The position numbers and the translations under genes were made by a program. Positions 31,573-43,189 of a stretch of 64,000 nucleotides of DNA are shown here, in pieces. A model generated the notes under the pieces. It worked only from the letters and a program-made list of their open reading frames with translations, did not search any database and was not told where the DNA came from. The DNA comes from Diploptera punctata (lineage: Eukaryota; Arthropoda; Insecta; Blattodea; Blaberidae), in NCBI GenBank assembly GCA_030220185.1, contig JASPKZ010009687.1, positions 62,001-126,000 of the forward strand, in the 5' to 3' direction. Within the stretch, counting starts at the first letter, position 1. Each line of letters opens with the position of its first letter.

Positions 31573-34500
31573 CTTAAAACCGCTTGAAGGCACTTCGTGT
31601 ATGGGAGTAACATTTTAAGTCTTAGGTCTTCCAATAGAAAGGTTTCTCTAGCTAATACATAGACTAATCGGGATGCCGTGTGCTTAGTCCCAACGCTCTT
31701 TTAAGGAATCTCGCCTTGAGATTCTCTAACTCTGCTAACTGTTTTCTTGTTAGATGTTCCAAGCCTTATGTGACAGTCGGAAGTTCTTTGACATTGAAGA
31801 GCTTCATTGCAATTTCTACCGATATCCTTTGCAAATATTTGATATCATTTATACTATGTGTTGCCGCTACCATTCTTTCCTTCAGATGTATAGAGAATGA
31901 TGTCCCAGTCATCTGTATACTTATTCCCAGGTATTTAAATGAGTTACTGGTATGTAGTCTTTGACTTCTGTACGTTATGTAGTTACTCCCTGCTAGTTTT
32001 TCCACCTTTTCTGAATACCACTACATCTGTCTTCCTTTCATTCAGATATATATCATTTTCTTCTGCCCAGTCCGACAATATGTCCACGGCTCTTTGTAAT
32101 TGTTGCTTGTTACCGGAAGCTAGTGCCATATCATCTGCATATATATTCATGCAGACTTCAGGTGTCTCTCTCTTAATGTTGTCAGTCACATCGTGTGTGA
32201 GTACATTGAAGAGTAGCGGGCTAAGTGGGTCCCCTTGTAATACGCCGTTCATCTGTCTGATCCAATTTGATGTGCTTAGGTTATCACTTATTTGCACATA
32301 GTTTTCTACCAGTATATTCTCTATTATTCATGTCATCCAGTTATAACCTATCATAGCTTCAAGTTTCTGCATTAATTTCTTTCTGTTGACAGTATCAAAA
32401 GCCTTGCTATAATCTACAAATACGACATATATCTTGCCCTTCCCTTCATCGATTTCTGTATGTATGTCTTTCAGTAGGTTTTCGGCTGCCATTATCGTTG
32501 ATCTTCTTGGTCAGAATCCAAATTGTTCCTCAGGTAGGAGCGGGTCTATTAGCATTCCTATTCTCCCAGTAATGAGTGTTGTCAGTAGTTTGAAGGCCAC
32601 TGATTCTAGAGCCTCACCTCTGTATGAGTCAGGGGGACCCACATCCCCTTTTCCTTTATAAAGGAGCTTAAGCTGTGATCTTCTCCATCTATCTGGAACC
32701 ATGCCCAATTCTAGACATTTATTCAGTAATGCTGTCCATATCTTACTCAGATAGGGCGCTGAAGATTTCAGGTGTTCGTTGTAAATTCCATCAATTCCAG
32801 GTGCTCTCTCTAATCCTTTGATGCCCTGATTGTTTGGTGTACCTCCGCTACTGTGAATGGTTTACAAGGTTCTATCAGGCCTGTTATTTTATCGATTGGT
32901 CGTGTGTCTTTCTGAGCGATGGTGTTGCGTATATGTAACTCCCGTGTTTCCATCGGTATATCTGCTGGGAATCGTGGTTGTCTTGGACGTAATGCACGGT
33001 ATGGGTCTTTCTTTATATCCTCTATCTCTCTGAGTTGTTATTCTTCTATATATTCTGCCATTTTTTTGTTTTAATATCGATTTATATTTCCTCTTTGACA
33101 CTTGATACTCCTCGAGATCTACGTCATTCATAGTTTGTCTGACCTTGTGTAATATGCGTAGTGTATTTTGTCTTTCTAGGTAGCATTCTTTGTCAAACCA
33201 TCTCTGTGCTTTGCGATCCTTCTTCCTTGTATTAGCTGCCTCTATTATATAGGTTTCTATATGTGAAACTGCTCCTTCTATTTCTCTATTTCTCCGCATT
33301 CTATTTCATTGAGGATAGTGTTTAGAGTTCCTTTGTTTTCTTCTAATACTTGTGGATCTAGTATTCTACCTCGGTGGGTTCGTCCTATTTTATTCTCTCT
33401 GTGGTATTCCATCAATACATATAATCGTCAGTAGTGGTATATGTTTTCTCATCAGAGAATAATCCGTTTCTAGGATCAACTTCTGTTCTTGCACTTCGAA
33501 GCCACGGACGAAGACCAGATCTATTGTACTTCCACCATTATGACATATGTACGTTCTTTCATTTTGATTGTTTACAAGTGTCATTCCCTCCCCATTTAGG
33601 TAATCTATGACTAATGTTGTCATTCTGCTCATTTTGTCTATAGGACAATTCAAGTCTCCGGCTAGGATTACTTTATCTGTTCTTGGTATACAGTCTATTG
33701 CCTGTTGTGCGCAGTCTACTACATCTGCTGGTGTGCAATCTGGCCTACAATACATAGCGCAATTGTCCCAATTCCAGTTCTTATTGCCTTTTCAGTATCA
33801 CTTCAAAAGGACATATTTCCGGTTTTATGAGACACAATACTCCGCCCGACGGCCTTCCTCTGGCATCTTTTCTAGCTAGTGTATGTATGTTATAAAAGCC
33901 ATTCACTTCTACATCTGTATCAGATGTCACAAATGTTTCTGTTAGAACACATATATCATAATCCTGAAAAATCTCCCTCGGTGTACTGTTGAGCACTCCC
34001 TTTAGTCCCTCCACATTCCAGCTCAGTGCCTTGGTAGTTCTAATCACTGTGTCCATGGTATCTCCATGGAGCACGAAAGGGCCGACATATTACATTTGTG
34101 GGCCAGAAAGATCCATCGTATACTTTTTCCATTTCCCTTAGTGGTATTCCTATTTTGAATGGCTCTGCTTGTTTCAGTGTTACTAACCATCGTGTAACTG
34201 GTCCTCCCTGTGATGCCATTTTCTAGTAAGTACTCCTGTATGTCCTCCTTTGTAGTTTCTGGGTCTAAACGGCCAACATATATCCATGCTAAGCTTTCCG
34301 CTGCTTTCAGTTAGCTATCTCCTTCACTTGTTCCTGTTAATGTCTCTTTCTTTTGTCGATGTGCCATATCTCTTCCTGTCGTCGATTTGAGTCTTCTGCG
34401 ATTTCTTTGTTGTTGCCATTCCCCTTCATCGTCCTCCTATAGTAAAAGTACTGAGTGTCTATCCCTCTCATCAATTATTTCTGTATCTGCTCTTGATTTT

Positions 34501-35060
34501 ATATCATCTTTTGAAATATTTATAGTCACTTGATTCATTTCATCGGATTTCTCATTGATCTGTATTCCTTTTTGTATTTCACTAGTGTTTCTTTTTGTCT
34601 TCTGTTCTGAATTATTCTCTTCTTTATTTGTGCTTTGTATGATGGGTGGTCGTATCTGTGCACATTCTTCTACAGTTGTTCCCCTTCGGTATCGATGTTC
34701 GAATCCTGTCTTCCATTTCTATCTTCATCACTTTTTGTATTTCTGATGAAATAGTGTCTCGTATTGTGTTTTTAATTTCTTGTAATTCCATGTGGATGGC
34801 CGCGAGTTCTTCTTGTCCACTCTTGTATGTCAAGATATCTTGTTTGCACACTTTACATATCCATGTTAGTGAGCAGCTCGGTTTCTTTAGCGCGCTGTAG
34901 TCCCCGGCGCTAATTCCAGTGCATTCTTTGTGAAACCATAGATTGTACATTCCTTCACTTCCCACTGCTGCTTCATTTGAGTCTATTGATTTTCGGAATT
35001 CTCCGCAAGAGACATTAATATCACTACTTGCCATTCTGGATGTTTGCACTCTCTGTACTA
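30851..35060 (-). pseudogene. CR1-like LINE, decayed
   Basis: Minus-strand order: a PHD-finger-like ORF1 end (NLWFHKECTGISAGDYSAL, WICKVCKQDI; 34624-35049), endonuclease (LSWNVEGLKGVLNSTP, 33781-34074; VILAGDLNCPIDKM and STIDLVFV, 33390-33755), a linker (32889-33299), RT (RWRRSQLKLLYKGKGD, 32511-32708; LQGDPLSPLLFNVL and MNIYADDMALAS, 31983-32297), KYLGISIQMTG (31766-32005) and a Cys/His tail (CVCERCGEPCDTYHAMNC). A PHD finger in the first protein is known in CR1-type LINEs. Each segment is in a different frame, so it is inactive. Confidence 0.85.
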
Positions 35061-35339
35061 TGCTTATGGTCTCTGCCGTCTGATCAGATTGGAGAATCTA
35101 GTATTAGCTGGAATTCAATATGGTTGTCGGGCGCAGCAATACTTAGCCTTTACTCAGCTTGCCGTCAAAAAATTATAATTATTAAACTATTATATGTATA
35201 AACGAGATTTATAGCTCAAAATGAACAGAATAAAAAGCACTATAAGGTGACATATCACTTTGCACTTAGTACTCGAATTTTACCACTTTCTTCACACAGT
35301 GAATCAGAGCACGTTACACACTCACTTATATATGAACCA

Positions 35340-35500
35340 ATAAAAGTTCCTATTTTAAGGGTGCAGGAGTTGAGTGTCACAACTCTCTTATAGCCTATGT
35401 TCATTCCAGGAATCTCCTGAACATTTTGAAAAAAAACCCCATCACAATCGGATCAACGGTATGGCCGCGCATAAGTATGAACAAACAAACAAATTATATT
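35340..35500. repeat. Piece of the 27.3-kb repeat
   Basis: AACTCTCTTATAGCCTATGT and GAACATTTT...CCCCATC recur from 27450-27520. It abuts the inverted tRNA-like pair. Confidence 0.55.
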
Positions 35501-35517
35501 TGAAGAGAAAATTTTTT

Positions 35518-35590
35518 GCCTAGACCGAGACTCGAACCCGGGACCTTTGGCTTGCCGGGCCAAATGCTCTACCAACTGAGCTACCGAGGC
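35518..35590 (-). tRNA. tRNA-like unit, loop CCGGCAA
   Basis: Minus-strand anticodon stem TTGGC/GCCAA with loop CCGGCAA. The anticodon would be GGC, with C at position 33. Part of a repeat. Confidence 0.4.
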
Positions 35591-35728
35591 GAGTTATGAT
35601 CTAGATGCAAATTTTTCTCTTATGTACGTTGTAATTCCCTCTTGCCAAATGCTTTTGAAACCATTGCTTCTATCTTTGCAAAGATATATATGTATATAAG
35701 AGAAAAATTTGCGTCTAGATTGTAACTC

Positions 35729-35801
35729 GCCTCGGTAGCACAGTTGGTAGAGCATTTGGCCTGGCAAGCCAAAGGTCCCGGGTTCGAGTCTCGGTCTAGG
35801 C
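35729..35801 (+). tRNA. tRNA-like unit, anticodon GGC
   Basis: GCCTCGGTAGCACAGTTGGT, anticodon loop CTGGCAA (U33 present, anticodon GGC, which would be Ala), T-arm CCGGGTTCGAGTCTCGG. One mismatch in the acceptor. It is the best tRNA candidate of the family along with 45683-45755, but repeat-embedded. Confidence 0.45.
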
Positions 35802-35954
35802 GAAAATTTTTCTCTTCAAATATAATTTATCTTTCAGTGAGAAATGTTAAACCAATAATAAAAACAAACATACATTAATTTTTATATATAAGATATGTTT
35901 TGTATATTATATTAGTGAATTATGTTGTGTTATGCAGTGTTTTATATTAGTTTC

Positions 35955-36332
35955 TATGTGTGGCTATGAATTTCAGTTATTGGGTTTAATTTATTTGACC
36001 ATTTAACTCATGTCCCAAATGGGAGTCAATGACCAGCCACGTTTCAATGAATTTTGTTTTACAACCAATGACAGTCAAGTTTCACCTCAATATTTATTGA
36101 ATTCTGTTTACCAAAATAAAGAAAGCTCCCCTCCTTTTAATATTCTGAACGATGAGAGCATTATTTTGCAGTGACTGACTATCCAACAAATGTGTTGAAT
36201 ATAGCAAATAATGAACAAATTCCTTCAAACTACACATTTGATAATTGTGTGTTCAATAATAAATAGTGTTTTTAAATTATGATTTTACCTAGTTGTTTCG
36301 TAAAAAAAATTAATTAATAACCAATAATGTTG
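35955..36332 (-). repeat. Inverted copy of the 5.4-5.7 kb repeat
   Basis: ACCATTTAACTCATG, GTCAATGACCAG..CACGTTTCAATGAA and TTGAATATAGCAAATAATGAAC are complements of 5465-5720. It is interrupted at 36341 by a hAT element and continues at 37624. Confidence 0.7.
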
Positions 36333-36340
36333 GTTATAAT

Positions 36341-37615
36341 TAGAGCTAGGAATTTTAGGTGCTGCACCTTAATTTTATTTTGTTACCTACAATGCTCAAA
36401 TTATCTTGTTTTGCAAAGAAAACATTAAATAAATGCCCATAAATGTGTTTTAGTTGCACCATTTTGCACATTTTTTCAATGCTAGCACTTTTTCCCACCT
36501 TTTTATGAATGCAAGCACATTTTGCACTTTTCTAAACCTTTTTTGTCTCTTGGCAGCATTGTATTCCCAAACTAATGTGTATATTTTTTTTACATTTCTT
36601 CAAATATGCTTTCAAGGATTGGTAATGATGTGTGGTATCAGTCCACATCGCATTACTTCCACTTTAGTGCAGTCTCATTAGGCTATTCCTTTAAAATTAT
36701 TTTGCACCTTCTTGCACCACAGTTATGCGAAAGCTATTGTTTAAGCAAGGGAGATTGTTGAGTGCGTAAACAAATATTTCAGTTCAAAATAATATTTGAC
36801 TTGTGCAGTCTGCTATTTTCCTGAGTGACCAGTATACAGTATGCCAAAACCAAATGTGAACTCCTACAAACTACATGATTTTGTAAAACAGTATAGTGCA
36901 GATGGAATTCAGAGTGACAGATCTGTTATGAGGTGCATTCTTGTAATATTTCAATAACAATTGATGAAAAACACCAACACAATCGTGTTACGCAGCATAT
37001 AAGTAGTGCAAAACACAAAAATAAGGAACTATAAAGCAGTAAATATGTATTGTGACAACAGTTTATTGGCGAGGCACTGCCATCTTCAAATTTAATAAAT
37101 AAAAAATATTTTTTAATGATACAGCAAAGACATTTATGGCATGTGGTATTCCTCTTTCCAAACTTAACAACTCTATTATGAAAGCATATTTGGAAAAATA
37201 TACTGGGAAGTCTGTCCCTCTGTATGAAGAAAAATTAAAACAGATCAGTCAAGTAGAAGGTAAAAAAAAACCAGTATATTTTACATTAGACGAAACCACT
37301 GATAGTTGAGATATTAAACTTTTTTAGATATGTTCTAAACATTTGAGTTGTTGAATAATATCTGCTTTAACAGTTTTCTGGACTTGTGATTTCAGTAACA
37401 TAATGTTCTGGGACTTGTCTTACTCAGACTTTTTAATATATGACAACATGACTGAATTTTGTGTCGTGAGTTACTTGATGTAACTGGTTTTGGTACTCTT
37501 TAATGATAATTCACATAGGAAATTTGCACCTTATATTTAAAAAAAATGCACCTTTTTTGCACCTTTTTCTGCTAAATTAAAGCACCTTTTTTTGCACCTA
37601 AAATTCCTAGCTCTA
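36341..37615 (+). mobile_element. hAT element remnant (CGGBP1-like), 8-bp TSD
   Basis: 1275 bp with inverted ends TAGAGCTAGGAATTTTAGGT and its complement, flanked by GTTATAAT at 36333-36340 and 37616-37623. Interior frames from 36841: MPKPNVNSYKLHDFVKQYSA and SDRSVMRC, then GIPLSKLNNSIMKAYLEKYT, GKSVPLYEEKLKQ and FTLDETTDS. This is the N-terminal BED/CGGBP1-like and helper part of a hAT transposase, with stops and frameshifts. The catalytic core and dimerisation region are deleted. Confidence 0.9.
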
Positions 37616-37766
37616 GTTATAATATACAATTTGATGTGTTTTATTTTTTCTCCATTAGGGTGCATTCTTACAATATTGCGATCCTATTTTGCAATAAATA
37701 ATATGATCTAGTTGCAGTGGATGAACAAATGAAGAAGCATAACCAAACATTTCTAATTTTTTCTTG

Positions 37767-37800
37767 AACATGTTTCAAAACAGTTCTATTTTATCGTCAG
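37767..37800 (-). ncRNA. Hammerhead ribozyme core at Penelope 3' end
   Basis: Minus strand: CUGACGA (37794-37800), stem II AAAAUA/UGUUUU with a GAAC loop, GAAAC (37772-37776), AU, then GUU (37767-37769) as the cleavage triplet. All conserved core bases are present. Stem III is two pairs with a two-base loop and is self-complementary (ACAUGU), so dimer action is plausible. Confidence 0.75.
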
Positions 37801-39160
37801 CTTGTCCAGACTGGTTTTATTTATGTTGTATTATGTTGCATACCCTGGATGTCGATGTCAGCTCCATCCTGTGGTTGGCCAAAGAACCTCCAAACAAGGT
37901 CACGCTCCATCGGTACATCAAAATTCATAACTCTGTTTTTGTTCTTCTGAATATAAATTTTTTCCCAAATAGTTAGCTCTTTTGTATTTTCTAACTGTTT
38001 TAATAATTTAGTGTCTGAATTTATATTATGTTTTTCAGACGAAACATGAGCAGCAACTGCAGATTTTTCTATTTCCCCATTTTTTATATTTCTTATGTGT
38101 TCTTTGGTTCTAATTTTTAGGTTTCTTTTTGTTTTTCCTATACATATCTTTTCACAACCCATGCATTCAATTTGATATATTCCTGACTTTTTATTTTCAT
38201 CAGTTTTTTCATTTTTGTTGGTTTTCATTAGTTTATTTAAACTGTAGTTATTTTTCGGTGCTAATTTAATATTAAACTTCTCAAATATCTTTTGGATTTT
38301 ATTATGTACTCAAGTGTGATATGTGAATTTCCTATATTTTTTCGTAGGTGGTTCTTCTCTTTCAGCTGTACTTCTGTTCATATTTTTTGTTTTTAATACT
38401 TTTCTATTCTTTTTTGTACCATTTTTTCATCAAACCCGTTTTCTCTTGCTACTTTGATTATGTGTTTTTTCTCATGTTTGAAATCTTCTTCGTTTAAGGG
38501 TAAGTTTACCAATCTATGAGTTAAACTATTGAAGGCTGCTAATTTATGTCCAATTGGATTGAACCCTGTTGATTTAATAAAATTTTCCGTATGAGTTTCT
38601 TTCCTATGAATCCCAAATTCAATTTTTCTTTTTTCTTCGTTTGTGATCAATTTAAGATCCAAAAAAGGTATTTGTTTATTTTCTTCTATTTCTTTGGTAA
38701 ATTTGATGTTTGTACTCTGTAAATTTAACAGTTTTAGGGAATCTTCTACATGTTTTTCTTTTACAATACAAATTATATCATCTACATATCTGCTCCAAAA
38801 TTTAAACATTGTGGGATGTGCTTTAGTGATTTTACATTCAAAATTGCTCATAAATAAATTTGTCAGGAAAGGTGATAATGGGTTTCACATTGAGAGCCCT
38901 GATTTTTGTCTATAGAAACTTCCATTGAATGTAAAAACATTTGGTCAATACATAACTCAGGTAATTTCAAATAATCTTCTTTGATCTCTCTGTCTATGTT
39001 GTTTTTACTTAACCAGTTGTTCAATAACTCCAAAGTTTTTTGTTTCAGTACATTTGTGAACAATGAAACGACATCAAAGGAAACCAACCTATCTGTAGGT
39101 GCAATTTCCACTTTTTCTAATTTCTTAACTAATTTCCAATACAAAATTTCAAAAATGGAT
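37767..39160 (-). pseudogene. Penelope-like element, RT and GIY-YIG (left copy)
   Basis: Minus-strand frames: RLVSFDVVSLFTNV and LPELCIDQMF (38863-39144), FKFWSRYVDDIICIV (palm YVDD) and NIKFTKEIEENKQIPFLDLK (38393-38851), then a linker, then the GIY-YIG domain (37821-38228) with KSGIYQIECMGCEKICIGKT, RNLKIRTKEH (Arg, His), EKHNINSD and IWEKIYI (Glu). This RT plus C-terminal GIY-YIG layout defines Penelope-like elements. It is 5'-truncated and has breaks near 38855 and 38240-38390. It ends in a hammerhead at 37767-37800. Confidence 0.93.
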
Positions 39161-39926
39161 GAATAATGAATTTAAAAGAATTAATAATTTTGAAAGTCTG
39201 CAGATTGAAAATTCATTGGAATGGTACAAAAAAGAATAGAAAAGTATAAAAAACAAAAATATAAACAGAAGTACAGTTGAAAAAGAAGAACCACCTACAA
39301 AAAAATATAGGAAATTCACATATCACCCTTGGGTACATAATAAATTCCAAAAGATATTTGTGAAGTTTAATATTAAATTAGCACCGAAAAATAACTACAG
39401 TTTAAATAAACTAATAAAAACCAACAAAAATGAAAAAAACTGATAAAAATAAAAAGTCAGGAATATATCAAATTGAATGCATGGGTTGTGAAAAGATATA
39501 TATAGGAAAAACAAAAAGAAACCTAAAAATTGGAACCAAAGAACACACAAAAAATATAAAAAATGGAGAAATAGAAAAATCTGCAGTTGCTGTTCATGTT
39601 TGGTCTGAAAAACATAATATAAATTCAGACACTAAATTATTAAAACAGTTACAAAATACAAAAGAAAAAATCTATTTGGGAAAAAATCTATATTGAGAAG
39701 AACAAAAACAGAGTTATGAATTTTGAAATATCGATGGAGCATGACCTTGTTTGGAGGTTCTTTGGCCAACCACAGGATGGAGCTGACATTGACATCCAGG
39801 ATATGCAACATAATACAACATAAATAAAACCAGTCTGGACAAGCTGACAATAAAACAGAATTGTTTTGAAACATGTTCAAGAACAAATCAACATTAATAT
39901 AGAGGTAAGATGATCAGACTAAATAT
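39161..39926 (+). pseudogene. Penelope-like element, GIY-YIG part (right copy)
   Basis: Opposite orientation to the left copy, sharing the RT-GIY linker and the GIY-YIG domain (39430-39696: KSGIYQIECMGCEKIYIGKT, NLKIGTKEHTKN). The Arg of the RTKEH motif is Gly here, and a frameshift at about 39665 separates the EKIY region. It starts at about 39161 right after the left copy's RT start, so the two are head to head. Confidence 0.9.
39844..39877 (+). ncRNA. Hammerhead core, mutated
   Basis: CUGACAA, stem II AAAACA/UGUUUU, GAAACAUGUU. The second conserved G of CUGANGA is A, which is expected to abolish cleavage. Otherwise as in the left copy. Confidence 0.7.
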
Positions 39927-40014
39927 CTATCTATCTTCGGGTTTTTTACAGCTGCTGCCATCTTCCCATGCCAAACCTCCAAAGCCTACGGTCTTGGGCA
40001 TCTAGCTTGCATTA
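39927..40014. mobile_element. 88-bp insertion with 14-bp TSD
   Basis: ATCAGACTAAATAT occurs at 39913-39926 and 40015-40028. The parallel Penelope end at 10451-10480 has the site only once. The insert starts CTATCTATCTTCGGG, i.e. an (ATAG)n-type tail if read on the minus strand, as expected for a severely 5'-truncated LINE or SINE. No family recognised. Confidence 0.8.
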
Positions 40015-40079
40015 ATCAGACTAAATATAATATAATTAAAATAACCTCAAAATATCACTTCCTAAAATTAAATATTTAT

Positions 40080-40290
40080 TTCTAATTTGTTTTGAAACAT
40101 CGCCGTTTACATTAAATATATACATATTTTAAATTAGCTATATTTAAATAATAATTTGTGAGTAAACAACTTAATTTTATTTGTTACATAGACCTAAACA
40201 AATGCCATTCTTGATTTCCAAATCCTCTAAATAAATTGTAAATCACTCGTGGCATTACTTACGATAAATATTTTGATTATCAGCCAATCA
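40080..40290 (-). repeat. Inverted copy of the 5.1-5.3 kb repeat
   Basis: CATCGCCGTTTACATTAAAT, GTGAGTAAACAACTTAATT and AATCACTCGTGGCATTACTTA are complements of 5110-5285. Confidence 0.7.
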
Positions 40291-40294
40291 GAGC

Positions 40295-41165
40295 AGAGCT
40301 TGGGCTTTGCCACGGCTTAGGATATGGAGATGGTAGGTTATGTGCTCGCTCTGGGGAATACTGCTTTCTTGATGATGTCATTATGATTAAGAAATTTTTT
40401 ATTGTTTGAATTTCGAACTTAGAATTTTTTTTCATAAGTGGATCCTTAGAATTTCGCATTTAGAGCAAGGAGGTTGCATCAGAAGTTTTTTTATTTTAAT
40501 TTAGAATTGTTTCGTTATTAAATAAATAAATAAATCGAAAGGGACCATTCCAACATTACATTAAGGTAACTTCGAGAATGGTGTGGATTTATAATTGAAG
40601 ATTTAATAGTAAAATTGCCCAAAATTGAGTCTGGGCTTGAACTTGATTAATTTTATATTTAGATACGGTTAACCTTTCATTTAAAGGATTATTTTGGGGC
40701 TGTGAAATCACAAATTTAGTTTTTCGAAGACATGTTTAAACTAAAATATGCTTATAACACTTGAAATTTTATTGATACAAATGTTTTATTTACACATGTT
40801 TATTTATGCTGCAGAAAGCATCATAAGAAAGTTGCTTCTGTATTATTAAAGATCCAAACTGTGTAAAATGGACATAATAAGCACACACTTCTGGATCTGA
40901 ACACTCACCTACGAACTCTATACTGTTTCTTATCACTGATAATTTAGGACCCTCTGTAATATTGTCATCCACTTGTTGATTGTTGTGTAGAACAGATGGT
41001 GTGATTTCTTCTTGGCTCATGGTTTTTAACCTGAATCGTTCTTGCCCAAGCTAGTTCTGTTCTCCGTTATTCTTCACGAGCCTTCTTTACAGTTTTCAAG
41101 AAATTGGATGTTTCAAATCCTCTGTAAACAGTAACACTGTTTCCCCATCCATTACCCAGTGTTGC
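40295..41165. other. Spacer; one weak minus-strand exon candidate
   Basis: No transposon domain seen. On the minus strand an ATG at 41018-41020 opens a 76-codon frame (MSQEEITPSVLHNNQQVDD...) that passes a good donor (GTAG|GTGAGT, about 40908). This could be a first exon of an unknown gene or chance. No homolog is known to me. Confidence 0.25.
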
Positions 41166-41171
41166 TTTCCA

Positions 41172-41880
41172 TGCTTACTTCCTTACTCACTGGCACTATT
41201 GAACCTGTAGGTTCATGGCCACGCAGAAATAAGCTCTCCACACATCCCTATCCTGAGCTAATGCTTTCCAATCATTCCCTATATAATCTACTTCCCTCAA
41301 ATCATGGTTAATGTTATTCTCCCACCTCATTCTTGGTCTACCAACTGCGTGTTTTCCCTCTGGTTTTCCTACAAGAAGCTTCCATGCACATCTTTCATTC
41401 CCCATTCGTGCCACATGTCCTGCCCATTGCAGTCTATGAGACTGAACTGTTCTTATTATATCTGATTTCCTATAAGACCATATAGTTCACATGTAAGTAG
41501 TCTTCTCCATTCACCTGTCAGTTCATCTCTCTTTGGTCCAAAAATTTTCCTAAGAACTTTATTCTCAAATACTCGTAATCTCCTTTCCTCCCTAAAGTAA
41601 GAGTCCATGTTTCGCATCCATATAATATAACTGGTAGAATAATAGTTTTATATATTTTCAGTTTGTTTTATCAAAGCAGTTGGGATGTCAAGAGTCCCTG
41701 TAATGCATAATAGCATGCATTCCAGAATTGAGCCTATGTTTAATTTCTTGTGCATCTCATTCCTATTTGTGATTATTGTTCCTAGGAATTTGAATTCAGC
41801 CAAATTCCTCAAAATTTCTCTCATTTGTCATTAGTTGTCCATTTCCATGATATAATCATGCAGCAACAAAATTAAACATG
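41172..41880 (-). pseudogene. RTE-like LINE 3' fragment
   Basis: Antisense of the RTE-like C-terminal 230 codons. The open part 41196-41414 reads MARMGNERCAWKLLVGKPEG to the end. Indels near 41480, 41595, 41670 and 41740 break the rest. It has the terminal motif (ACTCACTGGCACTATTGAAC). 5'-truncated inside the post-palm region. Confidence 0.85.
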
Positions 41881-42129
41881 GCTAATTATGTTCTGTATGC
41901 AAGCGTTCTAATGTCTCTTCTGCCATTATCACCATCTTGTTTGTCATCCATCATAACAATCACCTCTTCAAGAAACTTAACTTCTTGTACACTATTTTGC
42001 AGCCAACAATTACTCTTTGATCCATCTTTATACATAAAAATGGTTGTCTCACATTTATGAACTCAAAAACTACTTGACTTATTTGAATGGGGTTTTTCCA
42101 TCATTACATAATTTTTCTGGGACAATTAG

Positions 42130-42425
42130 GGTATATTACCCTACATACTTGTAGGGCCAGAGCTAAAAAAAAAGCATCAATGCACTAAAAATGTCACTTC
42201 TTGGACGCTTAAATGACTTATGCTGCCTAAACCATAACATATACATCAAATTAATGTATGCAGAATATCTTTAAAAAATCTACAAAAATGATCACGACAG
42301 CATATGTCTATCTTTTATGGATAACTCACAATAACCATTTTTGTCTTTCAGTTCATTGATGCCAAGAAGTTTAGGATAAGTAGATTTCCAGGCAATGCTG
42401 GGTAATCAGCACAGGGTATCTAAAA
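42130..42425 (-). repeat. Inverted copy of the 27.3/30.2 kb repeat
   Basis: GCTGCCTAAACCATAACATA, GATCACGACAGCATATG and AACTCACAATAACCATTTTT are complements of 30120-30260 and 30600-30740. Confidence 0.65.
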
Positions 42426-42545
42426 TAATTACGATATAAATTTATAATTATTGTTCTTTTTACTTATTAAACTAAACATAAAAAAAAACATTTTGTTATT
42501 TAGGCATAGCAGTGCACTCTGGGTATTAGCTAGTTGCTTATAAAA

Positions 42546-43186
42546 TTGAAGTGGTATTTCTGAATTCAAATACCTAGGAACAATAATCACAAACAGGAAT
42601 GAGATGCACAAAGAAATTAAACATAGACTCAATTCTGGAAATGCGTGCTATTATGCATTGCAGAGACTCTTGATGTCCCAACTCCTTTCAAAAAACGTTA
42701 AACTGAATATATACAAAACTATTATTCTACCAGTGATATTATATGGGTGCGAAACATGGACTCTTACTTTAAGGGAGGAAAGGGGGTACAAGTATTTGAG
42801 AATAAAGTACTTAGGAAATTTTTGGACGAAAGAGAGATGAACAGACAGGTGAATGGGGAAGACTACATAACAGTGAACTACATGGTCTTATAGGAAGCCA
42901 GATATAATAAGAACAGTTAAGTCTCATAGACTGTGATGGGCAGGACATGTGGCACGAATGGGGAATGAAAGATGTGCATGGAAGCTTCTTGTAGGAAAAC
43001 CAGAGCGAAAACGCCCAGTTGGTAGACCAAGAATGAGGTAGGAGAATAACATGAACTATGATTTGAGGGAAGTAGATTATACAGGGAATGATTGGAAAGC
43101 ATTAGCTCAGGATAGGGATGTATGGAGAGCTTATGTCTGCGCGGCCATGAACCTAAGGGTTCGATAGTGCCAGTGAGTAAGTAAGT
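42546..43186 (+). pseudogene. RTE-like LINE 3' fragment, sense
   Basis: Reads EFKYLGTIITNRNEMHKEIK, LYGCETWTL, then after a frameshift at about 42780-42900 the tail GHVARMGNER, GRPRMR and the final MNLRV-x-R-stop. It ends with TGCCAGTGAGTAAGTAAG. Good match to the full-length copy. Confidence 0.87.
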
Positions 43187-43189
43187 TTG

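Larger units (their letters stand above)
35490..35860. repeat. Inverted pair of tRNA-like units
   Basis: A minus unit (35518-35590) and a plus unit (35729-35801) of the same family as the 23.3-kb array face each other, with outer flanks AATTATATTTGAAGAGA and its complement. Together they form a foldback of about 330 bp. Confidence 0.85.

Noticed and set aside
30693..31577. Two pairs of near-identical frames
   Set aside because: They come from the 445-bp tandem duplication and are read antisense to the LINE tail.
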